Origin: Sisyra terminalis
Lineage: Eukaryota; Arthropoda; Insecta; Neuroptera; Sisyridae
Assembly (NCBI GenBank): GCA_958496175.1
Contig: OY292280.1
Span: 17,422,001 to 17,486,000, forward strand
DNA length: 64,000 nucleotides
Direction: 5' to 3'
Made by a program: the position numbers and the translations under genes. The notes under the pieces are model-generated. The model did not search any database. It was not told where the DNA came from and saw nothing but the letters and a program-made list of their open reading frames with translations. Positions 32,501-47,800 of this stretch are shown here, one piece after another. The first letter of the stretch is position 1, and every line of letters starts with the position of its first letter.

Positions 32501-35500
32501 ACAAATGCTTTTTATTTTTTGCATAGTGGTTAAGAATGGTTCAGTTTATAATATTCTACTTTAATTTAGTGAGGAAAACATCCCTTATGTCCTTTTTATG
32601 CATTAGAAAATTGTCCTTTTTGAAAGTTTGAAACGATATTGCGGGTGTCTTTTGGCACACAGGACAAAATTGATTTCCTATTATATTTCACTTGATAGCC
32701 TTAATTCAGAATCCGTTGAGAAAACTAGACCTCATAATGAAAAGTCACCTTCTTTAAATGGCCCAATATCAGTCGAATTTTTTCGCACTGACTTTCATCA
32801 ATTTAATTTCCAGTTTCAATTTTCCAAAGATATACGTAACAAATGCTTTTTATTTTTTGCATAGTGGTTAAGAATGGTTTAGTTTATAATATTCTACTTT
32901 AATTTAGTGAGGAAAACATCCCTTATGTCCTTTTTATGCATTTGAAAATTGTCCTTTTTGAAAGTTTGAAACGATATTGCGGGTGTCTTTTGGCACACAG
33001 GACAAAATTGTTTTCCTATTATATTTCACTTGATAGCCTTAATTCAGAATCCGTTGAGAAAACTAGACCTCATAATGAAGAGTCACCTTCTTTAAATGAC
33101 CCAATATCAGTCGAATTTTTTCGCTTAGACTTTCAACAATTTAATTTCCAGTTTCAATTTTCCAAAGATATACGTAACAAATGCTTTTTATCTTTTGCAT
33201 AGTGGTTAAGAATGGTTTAGTTTATAATATGCATCTTTAAATTAGTGAAGGAAAACATCCCTTATGTCCTTTTTATGCATTAGAAAATTGTCCTTTTTGA
33301 AAGTTTGAAACGATATTGCGGGTGTCTTTTGGCACACAGGACAAAATTGATTTCCTATTATATTTCACTTGATAGCCTTAATTCAGAATCCGTTGAGAAA
33401 ACTAGACCTCATAATGAAAAGTCACCTTCTTTAAATGACCCAATATCAGTCGAATTTTTTCGCTTAGACTTTCAACAATTTAATTTCCAGTTTCAATTTT
33501 CCAAAGATATACGTAACAAATGCTTTCTATTTTTTGCATAGTGGTTAAGAATGGTTTAGTTTATAATATTCAACTTTAATTTAGTGAAGGAAAACATCCC
33601 TTATGTCCTTTTTATGCATTAGAAAATTGTCCTTTTTGAAAGTTTGAAACGATATTGCCGGTGTCTTTTGGCACACAGGACAAAATTGATTTCCTATTAT
33701 ATTTCACTTGATAGCCTTAATTCAGAATCCGTTGAGAAAACTAGACCTCATAATGAAGAGTCACCTTCTTTAAATGACCCAATATCAGTCGAATTTTTTC
33801 GCTTTGACTTTCAACAATTTAATTTCCAGTTTCAATTTTCCAAAGATATACGTAACAAATGCTTTTTATTTTTTGCATAGTGGTTAAGAATGGTTTAGTT
33901 TATAATAATCAACTTTAATTTAGTGAGGAAAACATCCCTTATGTCCTTGTTATGCATTAGAAAATTGTCCTTTTTGAAAGTTTGAAACGATATTGCCGGT
34001 GTCTTTTGGCACACAGGACAAAATTGATTTCCTATTATATTTCACTTGATAGCCTTAATTCAGAATCCGTTGAGAAAACTAGACCTCATAATGAAAAGTC
34101 ACCTTCTTTAAATGACCCAATATCAGTCGAATTTTTTCGCTTACACTTTCAACAATTTAATTTCCAGTTTCAATTTTCCAAAGATATACGTAACAAATGC
34201 TTTTTATTTTTTGGATAGTGGTTAAGAATGGTTTAGTTTATAATATTCAACTTTAATTTAGTGAGGAAAACATCCCTTATGTCCTTTTTATGCATTAGAA
34301 AATTGTCCTTTTTGAAAGTTTGAAACGATATTGCCGGTGTCTTTTGGCACACAGGACAAAATTGATTTCCTATTATATTTCACTTGATAGCCTTAATTCA
34401 GAATCCGTTGAGAAAACTAGACCTCATAATGAAAAGTCACCTTCTTTAAATGACCCAATATCAGTCGAATTTTTTCGCTTAGACTTTCAACAATTTAATT
34501 TCCAGTTTCAATTTTCCAAAGATATACGTAACAAATGCTTTTTATTTTTTGCATAGTGGTTAAGAATGGTTTAGTTTATAATATTCAACTTTAATTTAGT
34601 GAGGAAAACATCCCTTATGTCCTTTTTATGCATTTGAAAATTGTCCTTTTTGAAAGTTTGAAACGATATTGCGGGTGTCTTTTGGCACACAGGACAAAAT
34701 TTTTTTCCTATTATATTTCACTTGATAGCCTTAATTCAAAATCCGTTGAGAAAACTAGACCTCATAATGAAAAGTCACCTTCTTTAAATGACCCAATATC
34801 AGTCGAATTTTTTCGCATAGACTTTCAACAATATAATTTCCAGTTTCAATTTTCCAATGATATACGTAACAAATGCTTTTTATTTTTTGCATAGTGGTTA
34901 AGAATGGTTTAGTTTATAATATTCAACTTTAATTTAGTGAGGAAAACATCCCTTTTGTCCTTTTTAAGCATTAGAAAATTGTCCTTTTTGAAAGATTGAA
35001 ACGATATTGCGGGTGTCTTTTGGCACACAGGACAAAATTGTTTTCCTATTATATTTCACTTGATAGCCTTAATTCAGAATCCGTTGAGAAAACTAGACCT
35101 CATAATGAAAAGTCACCTTCTTTAAATGGCCCAATATCAGTCGAATTTTTTCGCACTGACTTTCATCAATTTAATTTCCAGTTTCAATTTTCCAAAGATA
35201 TACGTAACAAATGCTTTTTATTTTTTGCATAGTGGTTAAGAATGGTTTAGTTTATAATATTCTACTTTAATTTTGTGAAGGAAAACATCCCTAATGTCCT
35301 TTTTAAGCATTAGAAAATTGTCCTTTTTGAAAGTTTGAAACGATATTGCGGGTGTCTTTTGGCACACAGGACAAAATTGTTTTCCTATTATATTTCACTT
35401 GATAGCCTTAATTCAGAATCCGTTGAGAAAACTAGACCTCATAATGTAAAGTCACCTTCTTTAAATGACCCAATATCAGTCGAATTTTTTCGCATAGACT

Positions 35501-35672
35501 TTCATCAATTTAATTTCCAGTTTCAATTTTCCAAAGATATACGTAACAAATGCTTTTTATTTTTTGCATAGTGGTTAAGAATGGTTTAGTTTATAATATT
35601 CAACTTTAATTTAGTGTGGAAAACATCCCTTACGTCCTTTTTACGCATTAGAAAATTGTCCTTTTTGAAAGT

Positions 35673-37706
35673 TTGAAACGATATTGCGGGTGTCTTTTGG
35701 CACACAGGACAAAATTGTTTTCCTATTATATTTCACTTGATAGCCTTAATTCAAAATCCGTTGAGAAAACTAGACCTCATAATGAAAAGTCACCTTCTTT
35801 AAATGACCCAATATCAGTCGAATTTTTTCGCATAGACTTTCATCAACTTAATTTCCAGTTTCAATTTTCCAAAGATATACGTAACAAATGCTTTTTATTT
35901 TTTGCATAGTGGTTAAGAATGGTTTAGTTTATAATATTCTACTTTAATTTTGTGAAGGAAAACATCCCTAATGTCCTTTTTAAGCATTAGAAAATTGTCC
36001 TTTTTGAAAGTTTGAAACGATATTGCGGGTGTCTTTTGGCACACAGGACAAAATTGTTTTCCTATTATATTTCATTTGATAGCCTTAATTCAGAATCCGA
36101 TGAGAAAACTAGACCTCATAATGAAAAGTCACCTTCGTTAAATGACCCAAAATCAGTCGAATTTTTTCGCATAGACTTTCATCAATTTAATTTCCAGTTT
36201 TAATTTTCCAAAGATATACGTAACAAATGCTTTTTATTTTTTGCATAGTGGTTAAGAATGGTTTGGTTTATAATATTCAACTTTAATTTAGTGAAGGAAA
36301 ACATCCCTTATGTCCTTTTTATGCATTAGAAAATTGTCCTTTTTGAAAGTTTGAAACGATATTGCGGGTGTCTTTTGGCACACAGGACAAAATTGTTTTC
36401 CTATTATATTTCACTTGATAGCCTTAATTCAGAATCCGTTGAGAAAACTAGACCTCATAATGAAAAGTCACCTTCTTTAAATGACCCAATATCAGTCGAA
36501 TTTTTTCGCATAGACTTTCATCAATTTAATTTCCAGTTTCAATTTTCCAAAGATATACGTAACAAATGCTTTTTATTTTTTGCATAGTGGTTAAGAATGG
36601 TTTAGTTTATAATATTCTACTTTAATTTAGTGAAGGAAAACATCCCTTATGTCCTTTTTATGCATTAGAAAATTGTCCTTTTTGAAAGTTTGAAACGATA
36701 TTGCGGGTGTCTTTTGGCACACAGGACAAAATTGTTTTCCTATTATATTTCACTTGATAGCCTTAATTCAAAATCCGTTGAGAAAACTAGACCTCATAAT
36801 GAAAAGTCACCTTCTTTAAATGACCCAATATCAGTCGAATTTTTTCGCATAGACTTTCATCAACTTAATTTCCAGTTTCAATTTTCCAAAGATATACGTA
36901 ACAAATGCTTTTTATTTTTTGCATAGTGGTTAAGAATGGTTTAGTTTATAATATTCTACTTTAATTTTGTGAAGGAAAACATCCCTAATGTCCTTTTTAA
37001 GCATTAGAAAATTGTCCTTTTTGAAAGTTTGAAACGATATTGCGGGTGTCTTTTGGCACACAGGACAAAATTGTTTTCCTATTATATTTCATTTGATAGC
37101 CTTAATTCAGAATCCGTTGAGAAAACTAGACCTCATAATGAAAAGTCACCTTCGTTAAATGACCCAAAATCAGTCGAATTTTTTCGCATAGACTTTCATC
37201 AATTTAATTTCCAGTTTTAATTTTCCAAAGATATACGTAACAAATGCTTTTTATTTTTTGCATAGTGGTTAAGAATGGTTTGGTTTATAATATTCAACTT
37301 TAATTTAGTGAAGGAAAACATCCCTTATGTCCTTTTTATGCATTAGAAAATTGTCCTTTTTGAAAGTTTGAAACGATATTGCGGGTGTCTTTTGGCACAC
37401 AGGACAAAATTGTTTTCCTATTATATTTCACTTGATAGCCTTAATTCAGAATCCGTTGAGAAAACTAGACCTCATAATGAAAAGTCACCTTCTTTAAATG
37501 ACCCAATATCAGTCGAATTTTTTCGCATAGACTTTCATCAATTTAATTTCCAGTTTCAATTTTCCAAAGATATACGTAACAAATGCTTTTTATTTTTTGC
37601 ATAGTGGTTAAGAATGGTTTAGTTTATAATATTCTACTTTAATTTAGTGAAGGAAAACATCCCTTATGTCCTTTTTATGCATTAGAAAATTGTCCTTTTT
37701 GAAAGT
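35673..37706 (+). repeat. Three-monomer higher-order repeat in array 2 (period 1017 bp)
   Basis: Monomers 35673, 36012 and 36351 correspond to 36690, 37029 and 37368. Shared variants are CATCAACTTAATTT, CATTTGATAGCC with CCAAAATCAG and CAGTTTTAATTT, and the TTTAAGCATTAG linker. The same trio recurs at 44818-46851. Confidence 0.85.
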
Positions 37707-38045
37707 TTGAAACGATATTGCGGGTGTCTTTTGGCACACAGGACAAAATTGTTTTCCTATTATATTTCACTTGATAGCCTTAATTCAGAATCCGTTGAGA
37801 AAACTAGACCTCATAATGAAAAGTCACCTTCGTTAAATGACCCAATATCAGTCGAATTTTTTCGCATAGACTTTCATCAATTTAATTTCAAGTTTCAATT
37901 TTCCAAAGATATACGTAACAAATGCTTTTTATTTTTTGCATAGTGGTTAAGAATGGTTTAGTTTATAATATTCAACTTTAATTTAGTGAAGGAAAACATC
38001 CCTTATGTCCTTTTTATGCACTAGAAAATTGTCCTTTTTGAAAGT

Positions 38046-40755
38046 TTGAAACGATATTGCGGGTGTCTTTTGGCACACAGGACAAAATTGTTTTCCTATT
38101 ATATTTCACTTGATAGCCTTAATTCAGAATCCGTTGAGAAAACTAGACCTCATAATGAAAAGTCACCTTCTTTAAATGACCCAATATCAGTCGAATTTTT
38201 TCGCATAGACTTTCATCAATTTAATTTCCAGTTTCAATTTTCCAAAGATGTACGTAACAAATGCTTTTTATTTTTTGCATAGTCGTTAAGAATGGTTTAG
38301 TTTATAATATTCATCTTTAAATTAGTGAAGGAAAACATCCCTTATGTCCTTTTTATGCATTAGAAAATTGTCCTTTTTGAAAGTTTGAAACGATATTGCG
38401 GGTTTCTCTTGGCTCACAGGACAAAATTTTTTTTCTATTATATTTCACTTGATAGCCTTAATTCAAAATCCGTTGAGAAAACTAGAACTCATATTGAAAA
38501 GTCACCTTCTTTAAGTGACCCAATATCAGTCGAATTTTTTCGCTTAGACTTTCAACAATTTAATTTCCAGTTTCAATTTTCCAAAGATATACGTAACAAA
38601 TGCTTTTTATTTTTTGCATAGTGGTTAAGAATGGTTTAGTTTATAATATTCAACTTTAATTTAGTGAGGAAAACATCCCTTATGTCCTTTTTATGCATTA
38701 GAAAATTGTCCTTTTTGAAAGTTTGAAACGATATTGCGGGTGTCTTTTGGCACACAGGACAAAATTGTTTTCCTATTATATTTCACTTGATAGCCTTAAT
38801 TCAGAATCCGTTGAGAAAACTAGACCTCATAATGAAAAGTCACCTTCTTTAAATGACCCAATATCAGTCGAATTTTTTCGCATAGACTTTCATCAATTTA
38901 ATTTCCAGTTTCAATTTTCCAAAGATATACGTAACAAATGCTTTTTATTTTTTGCATAGTAGTTAAGAATGGTTTAGTTTATAATATGCATCTTTAAATT
39001 AGTGAAGGAAAACATCCCTTATGTCCTTTTAATGCATTAGAAAATTGTCCTTTTTGAAAGTTTGAAACGATATTGCGGGTGTCTTTTGGCACACAGGACA
39101 AAATTGTTTTCGTAATATATTTCACTTGATAGCCTTAATTCAGAATCCGTTGAGAAAACTAGACCTCATAATGAAAAGTCACCTTCGTTAAATGACCCAA
39201 TATCAGTCGAATTTTTTCGCATAGACTTTCATCAATTTAATTTCAAGTTTCAATTTTCCAAAGATATACGTAACAAATGCTTTTTATTTTTTGCATAGAG
39301 GTTAAGAATGGTTTAGTTTATAATATTCAACTTTAATTTAGTGAAGGAAAACATCCCTTATGTCCTTTTTACGCATTAGAAAGTTGTCCTTTTTGAATGT
39401 GTGAAACGATATTGCGGGTGTCTTTTGGCACACAGGACAAAATTGTTTTCCTATTATATTTCACTTGATAGCCTTAATTCAGAATCCGTTGAGAAAACTA
39501 GACCTCATAATGAAAAGTCACCTTCTTTAAATGACCCAATATCAGTCGAATTTTTTCGCATAGACTTTCATCAATTTAATTTCCAGTTTCAATTTTCCAA
39601 AGATGTACGTAACAAATGCTTTTTATTTTTTGCATAGTCGTTAAGAATGGTTTAGTTTATAATATTCATCTTTAAATTAGTGAAGGAAAACATCCCTTAT
39701 GTCCTTTTTATGCATTAGAAAATTGTCCTTTTTGAAAGTTTGAAACGATATTGCGGGTTTCTCTTGGCTCACAGGACAAAATTTTTTTTCTATTATATTT
39801 CACTTGATAGCCTTAATTCAAAATCCGTTGAGAAAACTAGAACTCATATTGAAAAGTCACCTTCTTTAAGTGACCCAATATCAGTCGAATTTTTTCGCTT
39901 AGACTTTCAACAATTTAATTTCCAGTTTCAATTTTCCAAAGATATACGTAACAAATGCTTTTTATTTTTTGCATAGTGGTTAAGAATGGTTTAGTTTATA
40001 ATATTCAACTTTAATTTAGTGAGGAAAACATCCCTTATGTCCTTTTTATGCATTAGAAAATTGTCCTTTTTGAAAGTTTGAAACGATATTGCGGGTGTCT
40101 TTTGGCACACAGGACAAAATTGTTTTCCTATTATATTTCACTTGATAGCCTTAATTCAGAATCCGTTGAGAAAACTAGACCTCATAATGAAAAGTCACCT
40201 TCTTTAAATGACCCAATATCAGTCGAATTTTTTCGCATAGACTTTCATCAATTTAATTTCCAGTTTCAATTTTCCAAAGATATACGTAACAAATGCTTTT
40301 TATTTTTTGCATAGTAGTTAAGAATGGTTTAGTTTATAATATGCATCTTTAAATTAGTGAAGGAAAACATCCCTTATGTCCTTTTAATGCATTAGAAAAT
40401 TGTCCTTTTTGAAAGTTTGAAACGATATTGCGGGTGTCTTTTGGCACACAGGACAAAATTGTTTTCGTAATATATTTCACTTGATAGCCTTAATTCAGAA
40501 TCCGTTGAGAAAACTAGACCTCATAATGAAAAGTCACCTTCGTTAAATGACCCAATATCAGTCGAATTTTTTCGCATAGACTTTCATCAATTTAATTTCA
40601 AGTTTCAATTTTCCAAAGATATACGTAACAAATGCTTTTTATTTTTTGCATAGAGGTTAAGAATGGTTTAGTTTATAATATTCAACTTTAATTTAGTGAA
40701 GGAAAACATCCCTTATGTCCTTTTTATGCACTAGAAAATTGTCCTTTTTGAAAAT
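38046..40755 (+). repeat. Four-monomer tandem duplication (1355 bp) inside the long duplication
   Basis: The block 38046-39400 is repeated at 39401-40755: both contain the GGGTTTCTCTTGGCTC monomer, the TAGTAGTTAAG boundary and the TTTTCGTAATATATTT monomer. The equivalent place near 47191-48545 has only one copy. The linker before 39401 differs and resembles array 1 monomers. Confidence 0.85.
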
Positions 40756-43700
40756 TTGAAACGATATTGCGGGTGTCTTTTGGCACACAGGACAAAATTG
40801 TTTTCCTATTATATTTCACTTGATAGCCTTAATTCAGGATCCGTTGAGAAAACTAGACCTCATAATGAAAAGTCACCTTCTTTAAATGACCCAATATCAG
40901 TCGAATTTTTTCGCTTAGACTTTCAACAATTTAATTTCCAGTTTCAATTTTCCAAAGATGTACTTAACAAATGCTTTTTATTTTTTGCATAGTGGTTAAG
41001 AATGGTTTAGTTTATAACATTCAACTATAATTTAGTGAGGAAAACATCCCTTACGTCCTTTTTATGCATTAGAAAATTGTCCTTTTTGAAAGTTTGAAAC
41101 GATATTGCGGGTGTCTTTTGGCACACAGGACAACTTTTGTTTCCTATTATATTTCACTTGATAGCCTTAATTCAGAATCCGTTGAGAAAACTAGACCTCA
41201 TAATGAAAAGTCACCTTCTTTAAATGACCCAATATCAGTCGAATTTTTTCGCTTAGACTTTCAACAATTTAATTTCCAGTTTCAATTTTCCAAAGATGTA
41301 CTTAACAAATGCTTTTTATTTTTTGCATAGTGGTTAAGAATGGTTTAGTTTATAACATTCAACTTTAATTTAGTGAGGAAAACATCCCTTACGTCCTTTT
41401 TATGCATTAGAAAATTGTCCTTTTTGAAAGTTTGAAACGATATTGCGGGTGTCTTTTGGCACACAGGACAAAATTGTTTTCCTATTATATTTCACTTGAT
41501 AGCCTTAATTCAGAATCCGTTGAGAAAACTAGACCTCATAATGAAAAGTCACCTTCTTTAAATGACCCAATATCAGTCGAATTTTTTCGCATAGACTTTC
41601 ATCAATTTAATTTCCAGTTTCAATTTTCCAAAGATGTACGTAACAAATGCTTTTTATTTTTTGCATAGTGGTTAAGAATGGTTTAGTTTATAATATTCAT
41701 CTTTAAATTAGTGAAGGAAAACATCCCTTATGTCCTTTTTATGCATTAGAAAATTGTCCTTTTTGAAAGTTTGAAACGATATTGCGGGTGTCTCTTGGCA
41801 CACAGGACAAAATTTTTTTTCTATTATATTTCACTTGATAGCCTTAATTCAAAATCCGTTGAGAAAACTAGAACTCATATTGAAAAGTCACCTTCTTTAA
41901 GTGACCCAATATCAGTCGAATTTTTTCGCATAGACTTTCATCAATTTAATTTCCAGTTTCAATTTTCCAAAGATGTACGTAACAAATGCTTTTTATTTTT
42001 TGCATAGTGGTTAAGAATGGTTTAGTTTATAATATTCATCTTTAAATTAGTGAAGGAAAACATCCCTTATGTCCTTTTTATGCATTAGAAAATTGTCCTT
42101 TTTGAAAGTTTGAAACGATATTGCGGGTGTCTCTTGGCACACAGGACAAAATTTTTTTTCTATTATATTTCACTTGATAGCCTTAATTCAAAATCCGTTG
42201 AGAAAACTAGAACTCATATTGAAAAGTCACCTTCTTTAAGTGACCCAATATCAGTCGAATTTTTTCGCTTAGACTTTCAACAATTTAATTTCCAGTTTCA
42301 ATTTTCCAAAGATATACGTAACAAATGCTTTTTATTTTTTGCATAGTGGTTAAGAATGGTTTAGTTTATAATATTCAACTTTAATTTAGTGAGGAAAACA
42401 TCCCTTATGTCCTTTTTATGCATTAGAAAATTGTCCTTTTTGAAAGTTTGAAACGATATTGCGGGTGTCTTTTGGCACACAGGACAAAATTGTTTTCCTA
42501 TTATATTTCACTTGATAGCCTTAATTCAGAATCCGTTGAGAAAACTAGACCTCATAATGTAAAGTCACCTTCTTTAAATGACCCAATATCAGTCGAATTT
42601 TTTCGCATAGACTTTCATCAATTTAATTTCCAGTTTCAATTTTCCAAAGATATACGTAACAAATGCTTTTTATTTTTTGCATAGTGGTTAAGAATGGTTT
42701 AGTTTATAATATTCAACTTTAATTTAGTGTGGAAAACATCCCTTACGTCCTTTTTACGCATTAGAAAATTGTCCTTTTTGAAAGTTTGAAACGATATTGC
42801 GGGTGTCTTTTGGCACACAGGACAAAATTGTTTTCCTATTATATTTCATTTGATAGCCTTAATTCAGAATCCGTTGAGAAAACTAGACCTCATAATGAAA
42901 AGTCACCTTCGTTAAATGACCCAAAATCAGTCGAATTTTTTCGCATAGACTTTCATCAATTTAATTTCCAGTTTTAATTTTCCAAAGATATACGTAACAA
43001 ATGCTTTTTATTTTTTGCATAGTGGTTAAGAATGGTTTGGTTTATAATATTCAACTTTAATTTAGTGAAGGAAAACATCCCTTATGTCCTTTTTATGCAT
43101 TAGAAAATTGTCCTTTTTGAAAGTTTGAAACGATATTGCGGGTGTCTTTTGGCACACAGGACAAAATTGTTTTCCTATTATATTTCATTTGATAGCCTTA
43201 ATTCAGAATCCGTTGAGAAAACTAGACCTCATAATGAAAAGTCACCTTCGTTAAATGACCCAAAATCAGTCGAATTTTTTCGCATAGACTTTCATCAATT
43301 TAATTTCCAGTTTTAATTTTCCAAAGATATACGTAACAAATGCTTTTTATTTTTTGCATAGTGGTTAAGAATGGTTTGGTTTATAATATTCAACTTTAAT
43401 TTAGTGAAGGAAAACATCCCTTATGTCCTTTTTATGCATTAGAAAATTGTCCTTTTTGAAAGTTTGAAACGATATTGCGGGTGTCTTTTGGCACACAGGA
43501 CAAAATTGTTTTCCTATTATATTTCACTTGATAGCCTTAATTCAGAATCCGTTGAGAAAACTAGACCTCATAATGAAAAGTCACCTTCTTTAAATGACCC
43601 AATATCAGTCGAATTTTTTCGCATAGACTTTCATCAATTTAATTTCCAGTTTCAATTTTCCAAAGATATACGTAACAAATGCTTTTTATTTTTTGCATAG

Positions 43701-44817
43701 TGGTTAAGAATGGTTTAGTTTATAATATTCTACTTTAATTTAGTGAAGGAAAACATCCCTTATGTCCTTTTTATGCATTAGAAAATTGTCCTTTTTGAAA
43801 GTTTGAAACGATATTGCGGGTGTCTTTTGGCACACAGGACAAAATTGTTTTCCTATTATATTTCACTTGATAGCCTTAATTCAGAATCCGTTGAGAAAAC
43901 TAGACCTCATAATGTAAAGTCACCTTCTTTAAGTGACCCAATATCAGTCGAATTTTTTCGCTTAGACTTTCAACAATTTAATTTCCAGTTTCAATTTTCC
44001 AAAGATATACGTAACAAATGCTTTTTATTTTTTGCATAGTGGTTAAGAATGGTTTAGTTTATAATATTCAACTTTAATTTAGTGTGGAAAACATCCCTTA
44101 CGTCCTTTTTACGCATTAGAAAATTGTCCTTTTTGAAAGTTTGAAACGATATTGCGGGTGTCTTTTGGCACACAGGACAAAATTGTTTTCCTATTATATT
44201 TCACTTGATAGCCTTAATTCAGAATCCGTTGAGAAAACTAGACCTCATAATGAAAAGTCACCTTCGTTAAATGACCCAAAATCAGTCGAATTTTTTCGCA
44301 TAGACTTTCATCAATTTAATTTCCAGTTTTAATTTTCCAAAGATATACGTAACAAATGCTTTTTATTTTTTGCATAGTGGTTAAGAATGGTTTGGTTTAT
44401 AATATTCAACTTTAATTTAGTGAAGGAAAACATCCCTTATGTCCTTTTTATGCATTAGAAAATTGTCCTTTTTGAAAGTTTGAAACGATATTGCGGGTGT
44501 CTTTTGGCACACAGGACAAAATTGTTTTCCTATTATATTTCACTTGATAGCCTTAATTCAGAATCCGTTGAGAAAACTAGACCTCATAATGTAAAGTCAC
44601 CTTCTTTAAGTGACCCAATATCAGTCGAATTTTTTCGCTTAGACTTTCAACAATTTAATTTCCAGTTTCAATTTTCCAAAGATATACGTAACAAATGCTT
44701 TTTATTTTTTGCATAGTGGTTAAGAATGGTTTAGTTTATAATATTCAACTTTAATTTAGTGTGGAAAACATCCCTTACGTCCTTTTTACGCATTAGAAAA
44801 TTGTCCTTTTTGAAAGT

Positions 44818-47800
44818 TTGAAACGATATTGCGGGTGTCTTTTGGCACACAGGACAAAATTGTTTTCCTATTATATTTCACTTGATAGCCTTAATTCAAA
44901 ATCCGTTGAGAAAACTAGACCTCATAATGAAAAGTCACCTTCTTTAAATGACCCAATATCAGTCGAATTTTTTCGCATAGACTTTCATCAACTTAATTTC
45001 CAGTTTCAATTTTCCAAAGATATACGTAACAAATGCTTTTTATTTTTTGCATAGTGGTTAAGAATGGTTTAGTTTATAATATTCTACTTTAATTTTGTGA
45101 AGGAAAACATCCCTAATGTCCTTTTTAAGCATTAGAAAATTGTCCTTTTTGAAAGTTTGAAACGATATTGCGGGTGTCTTTTGGCACACAGGACAAAATT
45201 GTTTTCCTATTATATTTCATTTGATAGCCTTAATTCAGAATCCGTTGAGAAAACTAGACCTCATAATGAAAAGTCACCTTCGTTAAATGACCCAAAATCA
45301 GTCGAATTTTTTCGCATAGACTTTCATCAATTTAATTTCCAGTTTTAATTTTCCAAAGATATACGTAACAAATGCTTTTTATTTTTTGCATAGTGGTTAA
45401 GAATGGTTTGGTTTATAATATTCAACTTTAATTTAGTGAAGGAAAACATCCCTTATGTCCTTTTTATGCATTAGAAAATTGTCCTTTTTGAAAGTTTGAA
45501 ACGATATTGCGGGTGTCTTTTGGCACACAGGACAAAATTGTTTTCCTATTATATTTCACTTGATAGCCTTAATTCAGAATCCGTTGAGAAAACTAGACCT
45601 CATAATGAAAAGTCACCTTCTTTAAATGACCCAATATCAGTCGAATTTTTTCGCATAGACTTTCATCAATTTAATTTCCAGTTTCAATTTTCCAAAGATA
45701 TACGTAACAAATGCTTTTTATTTTTTGCATAGTGGTTAAGAATGGTTTAGTTTATAATATTCTACTTTAATTTAGTGAAGGAAAACATCCCTTATGTCCT
45801 TTTTATGCATTAGAAAATTGTCCTTTTTGAAAGTTTGAAACGATATTGCGGGTGTCTTTTGGCACACAGGACAAAATTGTTTTCCTATTATATTTCACTT
45901 GATAGCCTTAATTCAAAATCCGTTGAGAAAACTAGACCTCATAATGAAAAGTCACCTTCTTTAAATGACCCAATATCAGTCGAATTTTTTCGCATAGACT
46001 TTCATCAACTTAATTTCCAGTTTCAATTTTCCAAAGATATACGTAACAAATGCTTTTTATTTTTTGCATAGTGGTTAAGAATGGTTTAGTTTATAATATT
46101 CTACTTTAATTTTGTGAAGGAAAACATCCCTAATGTCCTTTTTAAGCATTAGAAAATTGTCCTTTTTGAAAGTTTGAAACGATATTGCGGGTGTCTTTTG
46201 GCACACAGGACAAAATTGTTTTCCTATTATATTTCATTTGATAGCCTTAATTCAGAATCCGTTGAGAAAACTAGACCTCATAATGAAAAGTCACCTTCGT
46301 TAAATGACCCAAAATCAGTCGAATTTTTTCGCATAGACTTTCATCAATTTAATTTCCAGTTTTAATTTTCCAAAGATATACGTAACAAATGCTTTTTATT
46401 TTTTGCATAGTGGTTAAGAATGGTTTGGTTTATAATATTCAACTTTAATTTAGTGAAGGAAAACATCCCTTATGTCCTTTTTATGCATTAGAAAATTGTC
46501 CTTTTTGAAAGTTTGAAACGATATTGCGGGTGTCTTTTGGCACACAGGACAAAATTGTTTTCCTATTATATTTCACTTGATAGCCTTAATTCAGAATCCG
46601 TTGAGAAAACTAGACCTCATAATGAAAAGTCACCTTCTTTAAATGACCCAATATCAGTCGAATTTTTTCGCATAGACTTTCATCAATTTAATTTCCAGTT
46701 TCAATTTTCCAAAGATATACGTAACAAATGCTTTTTATTTTTTGCATAGTGGTTAAGAATGGTTTAGTTTATAATATTCTACTTTAATTTAGTGAAGGAA
46801 AACATCCCTTATGTCCTTTTTATGCATTAGAAAATTGTCCTTTTTGAAAGTTTGAAACGATATTGCGGGTGTCTTTTGGCACACAGGACAAAATTGTTTT
46901 CCTATTATATTTCACTTGATAGCCTTAATTCAGAATCCGTTGAGAAAACTAGACCTCATAATGAAAAGTCACCTTCGTTAAATGACCCAATATCAGTCGA
47001 ATTTTTTCGCATAGACTTTCATCAATTTAATTTCAAGTTTCAATTTTCCAAAGATATACGTAACAAATGCTTTTTATTTTTTGCATAGTGGTTAAGAATG
47101 GTTTAGTTTATAATATTCAACTTTAATTTAGTGAAGGAAAACATCCCTTATGTCCTTTTTATGCACTAGAAAATTGTCCTTTTTGAAAGTTTGAAACGAT
47201 ATTGCGGGTGTCTTTTGGCACACAGGACAAAATTGTTTTCCTATTATATTTCACTTGATAGCCTTAATTCAGAATCCGTTGAGAAAACTAGACCTCATAA
47301 TGAAAAGTCACCTTCTTTAAATGACCCAATATCAGTCGAATTTTTTCGCATAGACTTTCATCAATTTAATTTCCAGTTTCAATTTTCCAAAGATGTACGT
47401 AACAAATGCTTTTTATTTTTTGCATAGTCGTTAAGAATGGTTTAGTTTATAATATTCATCTTTAAATTAGTGAAGGAAAACATCCCTTATGTCCTTTTTA
47501 TGCATTAGAAAATTGTCCTTTTTGAAAGTTTGAAACGATATTGCGGGTTTCTCTTGGCTCACAGGACAAAATTTTTTTTCTATTATATTTCACTTGATAG
47601 CCTTAATTCAAAATCCGTTGAGAAAACTAGAACTCATATTGAAAAGTCACCTTCTTTAAGTGACCCAATATCAGTCGAATTTTTTCGCTTAGACTTTCAA
47701 CAATTTAATTTCCAGTTTCAATTTTCCAAAGATATACGTAACAAATGCTTTTTATTTTTTGCATAGTGGTTAAGAATGGTTTAGTTTATAATATTCAACT

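Larger units (their letters stand above)
35673..42447 (+). repeat. Source or copy of the long duplication in array 2 (offset 9145, then 7790)
   Basis: Monomers here match 44818-50237 one for one. The offset is 9145 up to the monomer at 38723. It becomes 7790 from 40756 (TCAGGATCC variant) onwards, because this copy holds an extra four-monomer block. Rare shared monomers include TTTCAAGTTTC (37707/46852), GGGTTTCTCTTGGCTC (38385/47530), CAGGATCC (40756/48546) and CAACTTTTGTTTCC (41094/48884). Confidence 0.85.
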
